A DNA stretch of 64,000 nt from Leptospira kobayashii (GTDB taxonomy: Bacteria > Spirochaetota > Leptospiria > Leptospirales > Leptospiraceae). A program made the translations under genes and the position numbers. Below, piece after piece: positions 46,653-57,446 of this stretch (positions are counted from its first letter, which is position 1; every line of letters begins with the position of its first letter). The stretch spans positions 3,686,001 through 3,750,000 of the forward strand of contig NZ_AP025028.1 of assembly GCF_003114835.2 (NCBI RefSeq). Direction: 5' to 3'. Below the pieces are notes generated by a model, which was given only the letters and a program-made list of their open reading frames with translations, was not told the origin of the DNA and searched no databases.

Positions 46653-47831
46653 ATGAAAAAATACAGACTGACCGACCAACGAACTGTTTTAGGGATACTT
46701 TCAAAATTAGCATCCACCACATTGACTGATCCGGCTTCCCAAAAAAAATACCAAGTAGTAAATCCGATCACTGTAAATGATATTTTAAAATCAGTTCATT
46801 TTACATTGGTCTCAGGCGAACCACTTACCGACAAACCGTCCTCTCTTGTATGTGTTTTGAAAGAAAACAGAGTGGAACTCAAAGTCAAATTGGCAAATCC
46901 CTATCTGGAAGATCTTTTCCAAGTGACAGAGGCTCTGATTGAACCTTTGGAACGTTCTTCCAAACGAGCGACGATCGATTCCATCACAGCCCATAAGATT
47001 CAGATGGCACCTACTGCCGACATAGGCACTATCATTTCTCTTTACGGAAAAACATCTCTGATCAATCAAATACTCAATCAATGGCAAATTCACTTGGAGC
47101 AGTCACTAACTAACTACGGTTACTTTATCAAAAGAGTAAACATAGGATTTTTTTATGCGGCGGACACTCCTTTGATGGAAGCGCTTGCCACATCCAAAGC
47201 ACCTTATTATCTGAGAGACTCAAATCGCAAAATCTTCTATACGGAAAATGCATTTTTTTCCCCTAAAAAACTAAACGATCAGTATGTTAAATCCATTTTG
47301 GACAACCATCTGTTGAACAATATCAAATCGGCACTAATCGTTCCTTTTTTTTCTACAAGCAAAATACTGTTAGGTTATTTTGAAGTCTTAAGCAATTTAC
47401 CGGATCTCGGAAATGCGGCACTGCAAGATGCCATCACAGGTCCCCAAGGTATTGGACCGCTTCTGGAGTTTCTGGATGCACGTGCGGAAGAATTCGTATT
47501 TCAAATGGAATTTGCCTATGCGAAAGATTGGGTTCAGATTGCGGATCAGGGTTTGATCCGGGACATCAGCCAAGACGGGGCAGGCATCGGAATCTACATC
47601 AAAGATAAAGAATCGATCGCAACAAAAACAGCAGGTTCTCCCGTTTCCTTTCAAATTGAAATCAATTCCCTTCCTTATACATTTTACGGAAGTTTAAGAA
47701 GTATCAAACTGGCAAATACCGAGTCCGAAAATCACAGCATAGGAGTTCAAATTTTTCAATGTGACAGACAGGAAGGTATGTCACTTTTGGCAAGTTACGC
47801 ATCTACTCTGATTGACAAGGAGGTAACATGA
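46653..47831 (+). CDS. DUF1577-like protein with C-terminal PilZ-type fold
   Basis: 392 aa, soluble. The overall pattern recalls the Leptospira DUF1577 family, of unknown function. The central part (170-280) resembles a GAF-like domain (VNIGFFYAADTPLMEALATSK, SALIVPFFSTSKILLGYFEV). The last 100 residues (LIRDISQDGAGIGIYIKDKE) have the DxS-x-x-G motif seen in PilZ-like folds, but the Arg-rich c-di-GMP site is not apparent. It overlaps the next gene by 4 bp. Confidence 0.65.
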   Translation: MKKYRLTDQRTVLGILSKLASTTLTDPASQKKYQVVNPITVNDILKSVHFTLVSGEPLTDKPSSLVCVLKENRVELKVKLANPYLEDLFQVTEALIEPLERSSKRATIDSITAHKIQMAPTADIGTIISLYGKTSLINQILNQWQIHLEQSLTNYGYFIKRVNIGFFYAADTPLMEALATSKAPYYLRDSNRKIFYTENAFFSPKKLNDQYVKSILDNHLLNNIKSALIVPFFSTSKILLGYFEVLSNLPDLGNAALQDAITGPQGIGPLLEFLDARAEEFVFQMEFAYAKDWVQIADQGLIRDISQDGAGIGIYIKDKESIATKTAGSPVSFQIEINSLPYTFYGSLRSIKLANTESENHSIGVQIFQCDRQEGMSLLASYASTLIDKEVT

Positions 47832-48208
47832 CACCGGAACAATACGAATCGATTTTACGAAGTCTGACGGATATCAAAACGGCACTCGGGGAAGAACGTT
47901 CCTCATATAAATTCATTCTCTATATGGTTCCCAATATCGGGATCATTTTCGGAACCACACTTTTGTTCTTTCTCTTCAAATGGTGGCATAACCAGAAAAT
48001 GGCACTGATCCAAACAGGCCAATTCAAGCCCTGGTCCTTTGATCTAAGGGCCTATTCCTTTTTCCTGGGTCTTTTGTTGACATTCACGGGATTTGCACTA
48101 TCATTTGTATTTATACTCGTCTTGGGAAGATCCATGGCGATGATGGGAGGGTTAATACCATTCGCAATTGGGTTAGGTCTATTGACCTTCTACAAACTAA
48201 GCAAATAA
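47828..48208 (+). CDS. small membrane protein, 126 aa
   Basis: Three hydrophobic helices at about 29-48, 72-96 and 99-121; soluble N-terminus of about 25 residues. Not recognised. It overlaps the DUF1577-like gene (ATGA) and precedes an ECF sigma factor whose reading frame continues, without an ordinary start codon, from inside this gene. A membrane partner such as an anti-sigma factor is possible by position, but no such motif is seen. Confidence 0.7.
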   Translation: MTPEQYESILRSLTDIKTALGEERSSYKFILYMVPNIGIIFGTTLLFFLFKWWHNQKMALIQTGQFKPWSFDLRAYSFFLGLLLTFTGFALSFVFILVLGRSMAMMGGLIPFAIGLGLLTFYKLSK

Positions 48209-48294
48209 CCGCCGCCCCGGAAAGGGCCTGCAACCAGGAAGATTGGGATTCCATCCAAGCAATCCTAGGCGGAAATGTTTCTCAGTTTGAACGT

Positions 48295-48774
48295 TTGATG
48301 AAACGTTACCAAGGTATGGTATTTTCACAAGCTTCGAAAGCTTTCTCTACGCAAGAGGAAGCGGAAGACTTCACTCAGGAAGTTTTTCTAAAAGCTTACG
48401 AAGCACTCAGTACGTTCCGGGGGGAAGCACAGTTTTCCACTTGGCTCTTTCAAATCGCCCGCAACGAAATCTCACGCCATTTTAAAAAGAAAAAACCGAT
48501 CGTTCATACATTGGATGAATCCCACGAATCCCATCCGAGCACTGTGAGTCAGTCTTCCTTTGCGGAAGATTTGGCAAAAGAAGAAGAGGGAAATTTACTC
48601 AGACAGTTGATCTCCCGTTTGCCACTTGTTTACCAAAGACCCATCATATTGCATTATTTTGAAAATAGATCTTTGAAAGAAATCTCTCTGGATATGGACA
48701 TCAAAATCAATACCATCAAAAGCCATATCTCACGGGGAAAGGACCTGATTCGGAAATGGTGGCAACATGAATAG
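48295..48774 (+). CDS. ECF-family sigma-70 factor, N-terminus uncertain
   Basis: The first ordinary start codons are TTG 48295 and ATG 48298, giving about 158 aa. Region 2 (AEDFTQEVFLKAYEALSTFRGEAQFSTWLFQIARNEI) and region 4 (RLPLVYQRPIILHYFENRSLKEISLDMDIKINTIKSHISRGK) are intact. The same frame is open upstream and encodes a typical ECF start (DWDSIQAILGGNVSQFERL) just before 48295, but from the stop at 48040 to 48295 it has no ATG, GTG or TTG; the only candidates are ATT 48181 and ATA 48205. See the finding. It would direct RNA polymerase to a stress or envelope regulon. Confidence 0.75.
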   Translation: MMKRYQGMVFSQASKAFSTQEEAEDFTQEVFLKAYEALSTFRGEAQFSTWLFQIARNEISRHFKKKKPIVHTLDESHESHPSTVSQSSFAEDLAKEEEGNLLRQLISRLPLVYQRPIILHYFENRSLKEISLDMDIKINTIKSHISRGKDLIRKWWQHE

Positions 48775-49117
48775 ACGTGCTCATGAAAATCCTGAAGTAT
48801 TTTTTCTTTCTCCCGATCCTCTATTAAAGAACCAGCCAGGATCACCTAATCTTCGTTTCAGGGTGCTGTCCGAAATTTTACCTTTGAATTTTTTAATCTC
48901 AGGGATTTTGTTTTCATTTACTTTGTTTCTCATACCTTTGGGCACTTTGTACTTCGGCAAACAACTATTTGGTTCCGTTTATTCTTTGATGCCCATCCTG
49001 ATCAGCTCCAGTTTGTTTTTTTGTTTTTACTGTTTGGTATTGGGATTTTTGATTATGAACACGCGAATTCCTTTCTTAAAAGAATGGAAAGAAAAACTTG
49101 GTTTTCATGAAGTCTGA
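48767..49117 (+). CDS. small membrane protein downstream of the sigma factor
   Basis: 116 aa; soluble N-terminus of about 35 residues and two hydrophobic helices (about 41-61 and 71-95). Overlaps the sigma factor end by 8 bp and the next gene by 11 bp. No zinc-anti-sigma motif (HxxxCxxC) is seen, so its place next to the sigma factor is suggestive but not proof of an anti-sigma role. Confidence 0.65.
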   Translation: MNRRAHENPEVFFLSPDPLLKNQPGSPNLRFRVLSEILPLNFLISGILFSFTLFLIPLGTLYFGKQLFGSVYSLMPILISSSLFFCFYCLVLGFLIMNTRIPFLKEWKEKLGFHEV

Positions 49118-49517
49118 TTTCCGATTTAGTTCCTTAGTTTTAATCTTCCTTTTTTGTTCCTCCATTTCCCTTCTTGCGGAAGAAAAATCTTCGACCGCAG
49201 TTCTCCCCACAGCCAAAGAATTTTTGGAAATGGATCTGGAAAAAACCTTTCCGATTTTGGAAAAATTAAGCAAAGAAGAGACCAAAGAACTCATCACTCA
49301 AATCCGAAGCGAAGCTAAGGAAAAATACCCAAAGATCGATCATTTTTACTTTCTCATCTCTCACTTGGAAGAAATGCAAGCCATCGAGAAAGAACAAGCG
49401 CGTTTGAAAAACCTACTTTGGGTCTACGGCCTGGGACTTTTTCTATTTTTAGGTTTTTTAAGTTTTCTTTTGATTCGCCAAAGAAAAGCGATTCAAGACA
49501 TAAACGAACTTTCCTAG
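49107..49517 (+). CDS. exported small protein with C-terminal membrane helix
   Basis: 136 aa from the ATG at 49107. Signal peptide (about 8-24, LVLIFLFCSSISLLAEE), a charged coiled-coil-like middle and a hydrophobic helix at about 105-122, ending in a basic cytoplasmic tail. The topology suggests a periplasmic domain anchored at the C-terminus. Not recognised. It ends 34 bp before the repeat region in front of the response regulator. Confidence 0.65.
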   Translation: MKSDFRFSSLVLIFLFCSSISLLAEEKSSTAVLPTAKEFLEMDLEKTFPILEKLSKEETKELITQIRSEAKEKYPKIDHFYFLISHLEEMQAIEKEQARLKNLLWVYGLGLFLFLGFLSFLLIRQRKAIQDINELS

Positions 49518-49550
49518 TTCCCCGTTTTCTCTTTCTATAATTTGCAAGCA

Positions 49551-49596
49551 TGTAACCGTTTTGTAATTAAATTGTAATGTTTTATCGTTATTGTAA
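49551..49596 (+). promoter_or_regulatory. TGTAA direct repeats, OmpR/PhoB-type box
   Basis: TGTAA occurs at 49551, 49562 and 49573, exactly 11 bp apart, and again at 49592. On the other strand each reads TTACA, close to the hexamer of Bacillus PhoP boxes. The repeats end 10 bases before the response regulator ATG. Tandem 11-bp half-sites are the hallmark of PhoB/OmpR-family binding, so autoregulation by the adjacent regulator is likely (inference). Confidence 0.65.
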
Positions 49597-49605
49597 TCTT
49601 AATTC

Positions 49606-50283
49606 ATGAAAATCTTGGTTGTTGATGACGAAGAAGACATAGCAGGACTGATTCAGTTCCATTTAGAGGAAGAAGGATTCCAGGTGGAAGTATGCCATAA
49701 CGGGATGGAAGTTCTTCCCCGTTTGGAAAAAAATCTACCGGACGGGATCATTCTGGACTTGATGCTTCCCGGCATCGGTGGAATGGATCTTTGCAAACGG
49801 ATCAAAGAAAAATACCCTCAGATCCCTATCATTATGGTAACTGCAAAAACCGGCGAAACCGATGTGGTTCTCGGTTTGGAACTTGGTGCCGACGATTATA
49901 TCCGAAAACCATTTAACATTCGTGAGTTGATCGCAAGAGTCAGAACCGTAACCAGAAGACAGGCGGACGGTGCCGCAACGGAAAATGTAGGAACAGTTTC
50001 CACCGGAAAAATTCAAATCAATCCCACCGCGCATAAAGTATATGTAGATGGAAAAGAAATCGATCTTACCTTAATCGAATTTAAAATTTTACAACTTTTT
50101 GCTTCTAACACGGGAGTAGCTTTTTCACGGGACAAATTATTGGATCGGATTTGGGGAAAGGATGTATTTGTCACTGACAGAACTGTTGATGTAAATATCA
50201 AAAGACTCCGAGATAAATTGCTGAGTGAAAAAGAAAGACTGGAAACCATCCGTGGAGTCGGATATCGTTTCCGGGATGCGTAG
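49606..50283 (+). CDS. PhoB/OmpR-family response regulator
   Basis: 225 aa. Receiver domain with VVDDEED, phospho-acceptor Asp in ILDLMLPG, MVTAKTGE and Lys in YIRKPFN; linker; winged helix (about 130-225) with IDLTLIEFKILQLFASNTGVAFSRDKLLDRIWG and the recognition helix RTVDVNIKRLRDKL ending in RGVGYRF. Preceded by 11-bp-spaced repeats and followed by the sensor kinase whose ATG overlaps its last codons by 8 bp. It resembles PhoB-type regulators of phosphate response, but the true signal is unproven. Confidence 0.9.
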   Translation: MKILVVDDEEDIAGLIQFHLEEEGFQVEVCHNGMEVLPRLEKNLPDGIILDLMLPGIGGMDLCKRIKEKYPQIPIIMVTAKTGETDVVLGLELGADDYIRKPFNIRELIARVRTVTRRQADGAATENVGTVSTGKIQINPTAHKVYVDGKEIDLTLIEFKILQLFASNTGVAFSRDKLLDRIWGKDVFVTDRTVDVNIKRLRDKLLSEKERLETIRGVGYRFRDA

Positions 50284-51640
50284 TTTTTTCTCCACACTAC
50301 TTCTACTCAACTGGGGCCTGCTTCTCGTTTTACTCTTATTAGCTGCGGGAGTGATCTTCGTTGAAGATCTGATTCGCCCCGAATTCCGACCTCTCATCTT
50401 TTTTCTCTACGTACTCATCGCTATCTTCGGAACATTTTATACTTCCATCACCATCGCACGCAAAGTGACCGATCCTCTTTCTCTTGTGGAAAGAAAAACC
50501 AAAGAGATCAACGCGGGAGACTTCGGTGTCGAACTTTCCTATCCGGAAATTCGCGAGCTAGCCAATCTCACCATCTCTATCAATGAAATGGCAAGACGAT
50601 TGAAAAACCAATTTTTGGATCTTACCGTTGAAAAGGAAAAATTCAATTCACTTTTGCAAAACCTGAAAGAAGGGGTCTTTGCCATCGACGGAAATAGAAA
50701 ATTTTTATTTTTAAACCGTAACATTCCTTCCTCCATCATTTCTGAAAATTCGCAATTCAAAGACATCCAAAACTCGGTGAAAAACAGGGAGCTATTGCAA
50801 TTCATCGAAACCAAAATCAAAAAAGGTTTGGAAGGAAGATCCGAGTTCCAGGAAGGCAATCATTATTATAATGTTCGAATTTATCCCATCAAATCCAACG
50901 AAATCATTTATTTGTACATCGGGGTCATCTTAGACATTACGGAAGACAGACAAAACCAACTCATCAGAGAACAATTTTTTCAGAATGCATCCCATGAATT
51001 GAAAACTCCCATAACATCTATCAAAGGTTATGCGGAAACTCTCGAATACAGATTGAATCTTCCCGAAAATTCAAATGAAAAAAAATTCTTAGATGCTATC
51101 TTGAGAAATACAGACAGGATGGTTCGGATCGTAGAAGATATGTTAACGATTTCCCGTTTGGAAAACCACAAAACCATTTTGCAAAGCCAATCTTTTCCCA
51201 TAGCGGATCTGATCCAAAGTGTAGCGGATTCGGTAGGTGTGATTTTTTCCAAAAAAAATCAAAACCTGGTTTTTGATGTGGCTCCTTCCCTTTTGGTTCA
51301 CGCCGATATGGTCCTGATGGAACATGTACTAGTAAATTTAATTACAAATGCTTCCGCTTATTCTCCGGAAGGTTCCATTGTTATGGTAAAAGCGGAAGAG
51401 ACTTTCGATCGGTATCGCATCCAAGTCATCGACCAAGGCATCGGAATTTCAACAGCGGATTCGGAACGGATCTTCGAAAGGTTCTTTCGGGTGGATATGA
51501 ATCGTTCCAGAAAAGAAGGCGGAACAGGTCTCGGATTATCCATAGTAAAACACATTGCAAGGCTACATTCCGGGGAAGTATTCGTCTCCCCAAACCCGAA
51601 AGGAGGGTCTATTTTTACATTTGAGTTTCCCAAAAAATAA
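50276..51640 (+). CDS. PhoR-like sensor histidine kinase
   Basis: 454 aa from the ATG at 50276 (earlier GTG at 50225 lies inside the regulator). Two hydrophobic helices (about 6-24 and 33-52), a HAMP-like segment, a PAS domain (about 120-225), then the H box FFQNASHELKTPITSIKGYAETL and the ATPase with NLITNASAYSPEG, DQGIGI, FERFFR and GGTGLGLSIVKHI. Architecture and motif NASHELKTP fit PhoR. It would phosphorylate the overlapping response regulator. Confidence 0.9.
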   Translation: MRSFFSTLLLLNWGLLLVLLLLAAGVIFVEDLIRPEFRPLIFFLYVLIAIFGTFYTSITIARKVTDPLSLVERKTKEINAGDFGVELSYPEIRELANLTISINEMARRLKNQFLDLTVEKEKFNSLLQNLKEGVFAIDGNRKFLFLNRNIPSSIISENSQFKDIQNSVKNRELLQFIETKIKKGLEGRSEFQEGNHYYNVRIYPIKSNEIIYLYIGVILDITEDRQNQLIREQFFQNASHELKTPITSIKGYAETLEYRLNLPENSNEKKFLDAILRNTDRMVRIVEDMLTISRLENHKTILQSQSFPIADLIQSVADSVGVIFSKKNQNLVFDVAPSLLVHADMVLMEHVLVNLITNASAYSPEGSIVMVKAEETFDRYRIQVIDQGIGISTADSERIFERFFRVDMNRSRKEGGTGLGLSIVKHIARLHSGEVFVSPNPKGGSIFTFEFPKK

Positions 51641-51654
51641 GGTCTAGTAAGAGT

Positions 51655-51672
51655 AAGATCTGTCAAGATCTT
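51655..51672 (+). terminator. hairpin between the kinase and argJ
   Basis: Perfect 7-bp inverted repeat AAGATCT/AGATCTT with a four-base loop. It is followed by a mixed TTGGTACTTTT, not a clean T run, so it may be an attenuator or pause rather than a full terminator. It separates the two-component genes from argJ (start 51692). Confidence 0.4.
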
Positions 51673-51691
51673 GGTACTTTTGGAAACTTTT

Positions 51692-52842
<1,151 letters not shown>

Positions 52843-52846
<4 letters not shown>

Positions 52847-54117
52847 ACCTGCTTCGTTTCAAATTATTATTAAAGAACTTTTTACCTTCGAGTTATCAGC
52901 TCAAGGTATCTTTAACGACAATATTGATACGTACGACTTATATCGGCATAGTGTTTACGACATACTATTTCGTATTAAAACACATCCCGCGTAACATGGC
53001 TTATCATTTGGAACTGGCACTCGTGCTCGTCGCGGCAACATCCATTGTCGTCTTTTTGCCTTTGATGGAAAGATTTGCAAAAAAGCTAAGAACTCAATTT
53101 TTATCCGAGTATCTTACCGAAGATGCGGAATCATTCCGTCAAGCGATCAAACAATTCAACTACGATGCATTAGTCAAACACGTGTTTCCCGATATGGTGA
53201 AAATCACCGCAAGTCATTCGGGAACGATGGCACTTCTCTCTCCCAACGGAACTTTCGAATTTCATACTTATTTTCGAGGAAGACAAAAAAAATTAAGCCC
53301 CACGAAGGAAATCAGCGTAAAACTCAACTTTCAGGATTTTCTAAAAAGCAAAAAGAACGGGGCCTCCGTTACAGATGCCATTTATTTGCCGGAAATCAAT
53401 AATGACTTTATGGAATTGCATGCGAATTATATTTATCCGTTTCTGTTCAGAGAAAAATTATTCGGCTTTTTAGCAGTTTCCAATATTCCCAATCCGGAAG
53501 CGGTTCATACACTTTCGCTTCTTGCGGGACAATCGGCACTGACCATTCATAATAATATTTTATCTTTTCATATTTCCGAAAACAAAAAGTATAGAAAGGA
53601 AGCGGAATATGCGGAAAGAGTTCAAAACCTACTGGAGACGGGAACCATTCCCGAACTGCCTGGTTGGATGATCAAAGCTTATCCTCGTAGTCATGGAAAC
53701 TTGGTTGAATTTTTTCAAGTCGAAGACGGTTCCTGGTTCTTCGTTGTTTTAAACGCGGGAAGAACCTACCAACATATCGGAATCATATTGTCTTATATCT
53801 TAGGCGTAGTCTACACTCAATCCCAATTAAGAGTTCTGAAAGGATTTACGGATATCAAAACATTGATCCAAACCACCTTTCAGAAGTTAGACTGGAAAGA
53901 CAGATACGAACTTATAATCGGGAAAATGGGTTATAGCGAATTGTATGTGATCCAGGAAGGTCTGCAGTTTCATATAACAAGAGAAAGTCATAATGAGGAA
54001 GTGGTGGCAAGTATCGGTTGGAAAAACATGATCAGCATGGAAAAAGGTCCGATCCTGATTCTGCATGCAGGCAAACCGATTCTCAAGTTTACGTTTCAAG
54101 ACGGTGCATTCGGATGA
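52843..54117 (+). CDS. membrane GAF protein with degenerate PP2C-like domain
   Basis: 424 aa. Two hydrophobic helices at about 22-42 and 57-75; a GAF-like domain at about 100-245 (YLPEINNDFMELHANYIYPF, EAVHTLSLLAGQSALTIHNN). The last 170 residues line up with the SpoIIE/PP2C phosphatase fold (AERVQNLLETGTIPELPGW, FFVVLNAGRTYQHIGIIL) but the metal Asp residues of GGDxxD and GDxxGHG are gone. This is a probable pseudo-phosphatase. It overlaps argJ and the intact phosphatase by 4 bp each. Confidence 0.72.
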
Positions 54118-56483
54118 GAGAATTTGCGATTACCATTTTTTCCTCGTTATTATTTTTTTTATTATTATTTTTTTCTTTTGTCGGGATTCAACAATCCACG
54201 CTCAGACTTCCTTTCTTTTATTATTCTTCGGGACTAATTGCCAATATAGGACCGCAGAGTCACGAACACTGGGGGAAAAAAGCGAATTTAGAAGATCTTA
54301 CCCAATTCGAAAAAAAGGAATTTTTAAGAACGGATGAAAAATACCCGGTTCGCATCCTACAAGAAGACGGGGATTACAAAACATTTTATTTCGAACTGAT
54401 TGAGTTCAACAAATTGGATATACTTTCCATTTTCTTTTTTGATTTGTTTTTGGCTTTTTTCAGCCTTATCACTTCCGTTTATTTCTATTATTCCACAAGG
54501 GACGGGTTGATCTTCGCTTTCTTTTTCAATCTGGGCGTCATTCTACTTTCCAATATATTTTTACTAGCTTACAACAATTCCGTATTTCTATTTTTCTTTT
54601 CATTGTACATCGGAGCGTTTTTACACTACCACCTAATCTATCGTTTGCGAGGGAAGGAAATCAATTCCAAATGGTTGTTACCTCAGATCCTGATTGCGTT
54701 TATCGTCGCAGTAGTCGCAAATCAGGAAACGCAAGATCTGGGACTCTTGGAAAAGATATCTACCATAGGACACGGACTAAATCTCGTTTTTGGAATCGTC
54801 AATTTGATTTTAATCATTTCCGATCTGATCAAAATCAAACCGCAGGATGAAGCACTATGGAAACGGATTTCACTTTTTATTTCCATCGCACTCTTTATAA
54901 GCGTACCCGTAAGTTTGATTTTTTTCAACGGTCATCCTTGGTTTTTTATTCATAGATCCTTTTTCTTTCTTACTTATATACTTTTTATCATTACTTTTTT
55001 TTACGGAACTTATCGTTATACTTTTGTTCCTTCCTTTGTTATCTTTACTCCAACCATCATCACTCTTTTGTTGGTTTCCATCTCAATCGGGTCGTATGTG
55101 GTTCTGATATTGATTTTGGATTATATTCTTCCTGTTCCCTATTTGAAAGAAAGATGGTTTTTCAATTTAATCTTTTTATTCATACTGACTTCTTATCTCA
55201 TCCCAGTAAAACTCAAAGCCAAACAATGGATTGATTATTGGTTTTTTGAAAAAAATAAAGTTTTAAGGGAAGGAATCGATTCGATTACAAATCTGATTTC
55301 CTCCCCTATGTCCATGAGAAAGACGATTTTATCCATCAATCGAACCGTGATGGATACTTTGAATGTGAACAATATCATCATCCTGATTCCTGGGGATCAA
55401 TTTGCAAGAACGGATCTTCGCAATGTAAACTTCATTCGAATCCCTTCTCAATCCGAAATATGGAATTATTTTTTAAACAACGATCGTGTAACAGTGACTT
55501 CTCATTTGGAATACGGAATCGGTCTCCGGGAAACTCTATATAATTTTTTAAAAGGAATGGGAACACAACTTGCCTTTCCCGTTTACGATTTGTCTGCGAG
55601 TAAAAAGTCAGTCAGAGCGATGATTTTATTGGGCGAAAAATCGGATAAAAGATATTTCTCCATAGGTGAATTGAAATTTATCAACGAGATCGTTAAGATC
55701 ACTTCCATGCTTTTGGAAAATTACAGCTTACTGGAAGCTGAAATTCAAAAAAGAAAAATCGTCCGGGACATTCAAACTGCATCCATCGTAGACAATACAT
55801 TACGTTTGATTTTACCAAGCGATATCAAATGGATCGAATTCGGATTTTTTTCAAAACCTGCCGTAGGAATTTCCGGAGACTATCTGGACCTCATTCCTGT
55901 ATCTTCCAGTAAAATGATCATTCTGTTAGGTGATGTTGCCGGGCACGGACTGGGGACCGGATTTTTAGTGAGTGCCATCAAAGGAATCGTGAGAGAACAA
56001 CTTCGCAACGGAACATCTCTGGAAGGATTGTTTCGGGAAATCAATTCCTTCTTTCGTGCGCGTTACAAAGGAAATGAGTTTATGACTTTGCTCGGCGGCG
56101 TTTTGGATTCCAAAGAAAAAACATTCAAATTTATCAATGCGGGACATTTGGCGCTTTTGGAAATGGATTCCAACGGATCGGTGATTGCCCATTCGAAAAC
56201 GCAAAGAGTACTCGGTATTCTGGAAACGGATTACCAAGCACAAGAATTGAAATTGAAGCCGGATACTAAGTTATTTCTATTTTCCGACGGAATCACGGAA
56301 ACTTTCGGTGAAAAGGATGAACTCTTCGGCGAAGAAGGATTGATCGAATTTTTGCACTTCAATGACCATAAAACCGTCAAAGAACTGCCTCCTTTGCTGG
56401 AATCCAAAATCAATCAATTCCGAGGATCGAAAGAACAAGCGGACGATCTTACATTTATTGCTCTCACCTTTGCCAAAGACTAG
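54114..56483 (+). CDS. 7TM-GAF SpoIIE-type (PP2C) serine phosphatase
   Basis: 789 aa from the ATG at 54114 (ATGA overlap with the preceding gene). N-terminal membrane helix, an extracytoplasmic segment, then about seven helices (about 105-375) like the 7TMR receptor group, a GAF-like domain (about 395-560) and the SpoIIE phosphatase domain with metal residues in GISGDYLDL, LLGDVAGHG, FSDGITE and ADDLTFIAL. It would dephosphorylate an anti-sigma-antagonist-type serine protein in response to an outside signal. The REC-HATPase at 26151 is a type of kinase that could oppose it, not linked by position. Confidence 0.85.
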   Translation: MREFAITIFSSLLFFLLLFFSFVGIQQSTLRLPFFYYSSGLIANIGPQSHEHWGKKANLEDLTQFEKKEFLRTDEKYPVRILQEDGDYKTFYFELIEFNKLDILSIFFFDLFLAFFSLITSVYFYYSTRDGLIFAFFFNLGVILLSNIFLLAYNNSVFLFFFSLYIGAFLHYHLIYRLRGKEINSKWLLPQILIAFIVAVVANQETQDLGLLEKISTIGHGLNLVFGIVNLILIISDLIKIKPQDEALWKRISLFISIALFISVPVSLIFFNGHPWFFIHRSFFFLTYILFIITFFYGTYRYTFVPSFVIFTPTIITLLLVSISIGSYVVLILILDYILPVPYLKERWFFNLIFLFILTSYLIPVKLKAKQWIDYWFFEKNKVLREGIDSITNLISSPMSMRKTILSINRTVMDTLNVNNIIILIPGDQFARTDLRNVNFIRIPSQSEIWNYFLNNDRVTVTSHLEYGIGLRETLYNFLKGMGTQLAFPVYDLSASKKSVRAMILLGEKSDKRYFSIGELKFINEIVKITSMLLENYSLLEAEIQKRKIVRDIQTASIVDNTLRLILPSDIKWIEFGFFSKPAVGISGDYLDLIPVSSSKMIILLGDVAGHGLGTGFLVSAIKGIVREQLRNGTSLEGLFREINSFFRARYKGNEFMTLLGGVLDSKEKTFKFINAGHLALLEMDSNGSVIAHSKTQRVLGILETDYQAQELKLKPDTKLFLFSDGITETFGEKDELFGEEGLIEFLHFNDHKTVKELPPLLESKINQFRGSKEQADDLTFIALTFAKD

Positions 56484-56501
56484 CCGATAATTAAATTGGC
56501 T

Positions 56502-57389
56502 ATGTCTGACAAACCAGTCAAATTCGCAATCTTCCTCTCTTTGATCTTAAGCTTGGTCGCTTTCTGGGACCACCACTTAACATCCTACCTGAAGGAATTC
56601 GTAGTTCTTATACATGAAATATGCCATGCCAGTGCTGCGCTTTTTACCGGAGGAATGGTAAAAGGTATCGCCTTACACGGAAATGAAGGTGGGGAAACCA
56701 TCGCCACACCTGCTTCTTTTCGAGGTTCTTTCATTTTAGTGGTTTCCGCAGGTTATATCGGTTCTTCCCTTGTAGGCGGATTACTTTTAAAACTCGGATT
56801 TTCGGGAAGAAATGCAAGACAAACCTTGATCTTATTCGGTTTGTTTTTAATCTCTGTTAGTTTATTGTATTCGAAATTAGGCGAACTGGCCTATTTCACC
56901 GGAATTTTCTGGGGTGTAGGCATACTTGTAATAGGTATGTTAGGCGAATCTATATCAATACTCACTTTGGTTTTTTTAGGGACGAGCATTTCTCTCTATT
57001 CGATTTATGATTTATCCGACTTTGCGGACAGACTCCATGAAACGGACGCAGGGATCCTTGCCTTTTGGATGTCGGGGTTAACTCCGGAAGATCTGAACCA
57101 TGAAGAAATTCCGGCAGCAGTCTTGTTCTTAGGTTACCTCATTGCTACACTATGGTCGCTTCTCAGCATCGGGATCATTTACTTTTTCCTAAAAGGTTCC
57201 CTGGGAGAATACCATCCTGAGGAAGCCCACGCGGAACAGAATCCTCTGGACCGGTTTGAAAAATTCCCAGGAGACCTAAGTCCGGAAGCAAAGCTTTGGC
57301 TGGAAAAGAGAGGGGTCGATCCGGAAAGCGGAGTCGTAGTTCCGCCTGAATTTTTAGCAGATTTCCCACCAAATGACCAAAGGACTTGA
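56502..57389 (+). CDS. M50-like membrane metallopeptidase
   Basis: 295 aa, about six hydrophobic helices. The zinc motif HEICH (HExxH) lies in helix two (VVLIHEICHASAALFTGG), as in M50B-type membrane proteins. The C-terminal 80 residues are hydrophilic, ending with PPEFLADFPP. Peptidase activity is inferred from the motif; many family members are uncharacterised. ATG 56502 is preferred over a TTG two codons earlier. It follows the phosphatase by 18 bp. Confidence 0.76.
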   Translation: MSDKPVKFAIFLSLILSLVAFWDHHLTSYLKEFVVLIHEICHASAALFTGGMVKGIALHGNEGGETIATPASFRGSFILVVSAGYIGSSLVGGLLLKLGFSGRNARQTLILFGLFLISVSLLYSKLGELAYFTGIFWGVGILVIGMLGESISILTLVFLGTSISLYSIYDLSDFADRLHETDAGILAFWMSGLTPEDLNHEEIPAAVLFLGYLIATLWSLLSIGIIYFFLKGSLGEYHPEEAHAEQNPLDRFEKFPGDLSPEAKLWLEKRGVDPESGVVVPPEFLADFPPNDQRT

Positions 57390-57446
57390 TTTCGAAGGCA
57401 ATTTTTAATTTGCCGAAGAGGCAAGCCTCCCAAATATAGAATCTCA

